Positions 60,845 to 64,000 of a stretch of 64,000 nt of DNA are shown one piece after another. Numbering within the stretch: position 1 is the first letter of the stretch; each line of letters starts with the position of its first letter. Under the pieces are notes generated by a model, which saw only the letters and a list, made by a program, of their open reading frames with translations, was not told the origin of the DNA and did not search any database. Source of the stretch: Bryoerythrophyllum caledonicum (Eukaryota > Streptophyta > Bryopsida > Pottiales > Pottiaceae); the NCBI GenBank assembly GCA_963971425.1, contig OZ020519.1:24716786-24780785 (forward strand), in the 5' to 3' direction. Made by a program: the position numbers and the translations under genes.

Positions 60845-61190
60845 TCGCTATATATAGTGTGGATGCATTAGTAATGTGGGTGACAAATGATGTGGACCAC
60901 GTCAATTCTGCCTTTGGAGCATAATGAATGTGGATACATTTCAACCTCACCGCTGCTCACTTTCGAATATCTTCCACTCCTCCCCGCTCACTGCCACCTC
61001 GCCACGACTCACGGCCGCCTCTGCATCACTCCACATTGATTTTGTGTCAATAGTTTTGAAACATCTCACACTATTTTTTGAGGTATATAATTTGATGTAG
61101 AGAAAGAATTAAAGTGGACCACTGTATTTTGCATTTCTTGGAACTATTGCAAGTATATTTGAAATAGTTTGGTCCACACTATATACATTA
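60845..61190 (-). mobile_element. MITE-like repeat, copy 3
   Basis: Opposite-strand relative of 21645-22010: TATAGTGTGGATGCATTAG, ATTAGTAATGTGGGTG, and at the far end a TTTGGTCCACACTATATA motif inverted to the beginning. No coding capacity. Confidence 0.5.
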
Positions 61191-63090
61191 AACCGTGTTG
61201 TGGAGCCAAAAAAACATTGTAAGATGTTCCTACCTAATTTTGATTTTACTGCCTTCAATTGATTCATATTTAAAACAATTATTTAATTATATTGTTCCTC
61301 TTTATTTGTATATGCCTTCATTTTTCTCCTTTTTTTGGCTTATATGCTTCTATATGAAAGTAAATTGCCTTAACCCCAAAGAATCAACCCGAGGAATGGG
61401 TGCTTTTACCCTGGCCAAATGCTTCTTTAGGGATTGTCCTTATGTGCAACATTATTTATTTTGTATATTCAATTAAGTAACGATCATATTAACAAGCTTT
61501 GTACGTTTCTCAAGTCATCTAATCATGAAAAATATGATGTCCAACTCATTAGGGAATGTTTGAAACTTGAACATGCCATTAATTAATAGTCTTGTTTTTA
61601 ACACTTAGAGGTAGAATAATATGATGAGAGATGCATATTAGTAAATGAGTCTTCTTTACAACCACTTTTTTCTTCTTGAATTATAATAAAGACATATCTA
61701 GTCTCTCTTTAAGTAATTTGAAAGCTTAAATTAAAAAATTTATCATAGATGCCACTTTACACTCGTAATCAATGATAGAAAGGATGTCAAACCCAAACAA
61801 GTTGTACAAGGCTCATGTCTCCAACCGACAAATACGAGCTCATGGCTAGCAACAAATGTCTCACAAAATCTCTATTTGACCTCTTCTTAAAACCCATTCT
61901 CCCTTCTTCTTCTTCTTTATCTCTTTTCTTTTTCTCTCCTCCCCTCCTTTCATCTATTGTGTATTCCTTCATAGTGCCTACATTACCACAAAAAATCAAC
62001 AATCTTGTTCAACGTCTCTTTATCTTGGAGGCAATACTTAATAAACAAACACTAATTTACAATAGTACTAAACCCAATTTCTCCCCCTTCTTAACTTTCA
62101 TGGTTCTTGAACAATAAAATTCACCATACATTTGCAACTCATAGCCGAAGACACAATTTTCAACATCTAGGAGCATCTGCACCCTTTGCCCGACATGTGC
62201 GGTTGGCCGTGTATGACTATGGACAGACAAATTGCCAGTCATCACCCCTCCCCCGCAAGAGGCACAATGGCACCGGTCATGGATGTTGTGACAACGCATT
62301 ACATCTTGTCCACACATTAAATCCACTCCACCGCGAGCCAATGTCCACCCGCCACCTCATGCTCACAGAAATCAAAGGCATGATCCTTCTCATTGTGTGC
62401 GTTAGAGTAGGCTAAATTATGCACAACAAACTTCCAAATTCGGCCGTGGTGATTAGATTATTGTGCAACGCCGGGGATGTGTTGTTGTTGGGCGTGTACC
62501 TGATGCCAAGCAGGGAGTAGGTCTCCCCCGCCGTTTGACCCACCTGAATCAGAAGGGAACAAATGCTCTAACCTTAACCTCTAAAGGAGTGAGTGTTCCT
62601 TCGGGGAACATATTGACCATAATTATCTTTCGATCCTTATCGTAAAAATTCACAAATTGCTCACCACATCATCTCAAGAAGATCCTATGGTCACATTCTC
62701 AAGAGCAATTTTTAGTCAGTAGAGTAGAGATGTCTTTCCATCTCACACAGTGAATGGTTATACACTATTGTCTGGGATATTCAAGAGCACAAATGGAATC
62801 TACACTATTTCGGAATATACAAAAGCATGAGGTTCTTCTTAACGAAAAGGCTAGTTCCCAACTAGGTGAGTGGAGCAGCTTGAAGCAAATGATGCCCCCT
62901 CCAAAAGTAGGCCTTACCTTATCATGTGCCGGTAAGCACATGTGTGTAAATCCCATGTGCAACTCACACTTCCCGATACCGGACAAAGCCCACCTGGGAC
63001 GCCCATGTGCCCACCAATCAATGCATATGGATGAAAGTACCAATGACCACGGATGAACAAATGCAAAGTACAGCCAGTGAAGCTCCCCAC
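61190..63090. other. Non-genic region
   Basis: Open frames are short and overlapping, and none shows a domain I recognise. Mostly AT-rich with some pyrimidine-rich tracts (61890-61950). Confidence 0.4.
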
Positions 63091-63091
63091 A

Positions 63092-63448
63092 ATATATTCT
63101 CATCCATCCACGAATCGTGCCCATCCATCAATCCTCGACGCTGCACGTCCAGAACCGTCACTGCACCTAAAACCAACCACTCCTCTCCTACATGCGCACA
63201 TTTCTCGTGATCATATCTACACGGCGCGTAAATAATGGTGAATTCCGGGACAGCCACGGTCCTGGGGCACCGGCCCCAAAACCGTGACTCTGCCGAAAGC
63301 CATCTTTATCTATACCTCGTGTAGATATGATCACGTGAAATGTGCGCATGTGGGAGAGGAGTGGTTGGTTTTAGGTGCAGTGACGGTTCTGGACGTGCAG
63401 CGTCGAAGATTGATGGATGGGCACGATTCGCGGATGGATGAGAATATA
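63092..63448. repeat. Large palindrome with ~130-bp arms
   Basis: Arms at about 63092-63220 and 63318-63448 are near-perfect inverted copies. Examples are GTGCAGCGTCGA with its mirror and the TGCGCACATTTC region. The ~95-bp centre is unique. Length and lack of coding capacity suit a MITE or foldback. Confidence 0.7.
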
Positions 63449-63499
63449 TGGAGGTACGGATGAATGGTTGGCCTTCAATGAATATGGATGGATGTACTC

Positions 63500-64000
63500 T
63501 CACGCTTTTCCCATGTTTGCTGGGCGGGCCCCACGCCTGTACTGTATTCGGCGCCGGATACGTACACATATACGTACCGCGATCTGGAGACCAAGTCGGA
63601 GAGAGGGGGGGAAGAGAGGAAGGAGGAGGCAGTCCGCGCGCTTCTCATCGCGCCAGCGCCGCGCCGGATTGCGTCGCCGCCGTCGCAGGATCTCCATTGG
63701 TCGCCGCGCGGCGCCCACCGCTGCCCCGGGAGCTTCCATTCGCACCGACTCCCGCTCCGAATGGTGGCCGCGTCCGGCCGATCTCTCCCCGCTGGGGTTT
63801 TAACAGAATGAATGAGTGGTTTTGAGGGGTTTGGTGGAGAGATGGACGGGGAGAGATGGAGGTGGAGGGAGGGGGAGATGGGGTGAGGAGGTTGGAGGGG
63901 GGAGATGGGGTGAGGTGGTTGGAGCGAGGTGGTTGAGTTTGGGATTCTGCGTGAGTTTATTAGGGTTGGATGATGATGGAGGCGGCGCCTGACGCCGGAG
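63500..64000. other. GC-rich edge of the window
   Basis: GC-rich and CpG-rich sequence with several overlapping open frames, none with a recognised domain. It may be the 5' end of a gene continuing past the window, but I cannot identify it. Confidence 0.3.

Overview
The window looks like a repeat-rich nuclear segment of a land plant. The two clearest host genes are plant-type: a many-exon LRR receptor kinase and a spliceosomal CWC25 homologue, both with GT-AG introns and AT-rich intergenic DNA. I cannot name the species. A DD34E Tc1-type element and a ParB-like mobile gene next to plant genes make a seed-free plant (bryophyte, lycophyte or fern) my tentative guess. No rRNA, tRNA or CRISPR feature was supported.

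Layout. 1-3.25 kb: mostly featureless. 3.25-14.45 kb (minus): LRR receptor kinase, about 18 exons, with MITEs and hairpins in its introns. 14.5-23.3 kb: MITEs, one copy of a dispersed ~1 kb repeat, and a foldback element with two 504-bp arms that look identical. 23.5-23.8 kb (plus): a small secreted 8-cysteine peptide gene. 26.2-43.9 kb: a mobile-gene cluster described below. 44.3-45.1 kb (minus): an unrecognised decayed ORF. 45.2-47.7 kb: a complete Tc1-like element with ~560-bp terminal inverted repeats. 48.1-51.1 kb: a decayed Ty3/gypsy element with a 3' LTR. 51-56.5 kb: AT-rich DNA with repeats. 56.97-59.71 kb (minus): CWC25. 59.8-64 kb: repeats, a ~130-bp-arm palindrome and a GC-rich end.

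The cluster at 26.2-43.9 kb is the most unusual part. On the minus strand lie a broken hAT transposase gene and three copies of an unrecognised protein family (called here the YCxNE family, with a following coiled coil). The hAT gene and the first two family copies each have, in order, a 21-bp-period GC-rich tandem array, a TATA-like box within about 5-15 bp of it, and the ATG 150-200 bp further on. All four arrays in the window have the same orientation. The third family copy is longer, includes a RING-like zinc finger, and stands head to head with a plus-strand gene. That gene has a ParB-like segment and a C-terminal stretch resembling a degenerate DNA methyltransferase. A family of ~19-33-bp palindromes with a TAGCTCGA core sits only in the introns and gaps of this plus-strand cluster, which continues with an FCP1/NIF-type phosphatase-like gene and one more small gene.

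Across these elements the reading frames are cut by many in-frame stops but few frameshifts. Where the original residue can be inferred, nearly all stops fit C-to-T or G-to-A changes (CAG, CAA, CGA or TGG), consistent with decay by deamination of methylated cytosine. Whether 26-44 kb is one composite mobile element or a nest of separate insertions cannot be settled from sequence reading alone.
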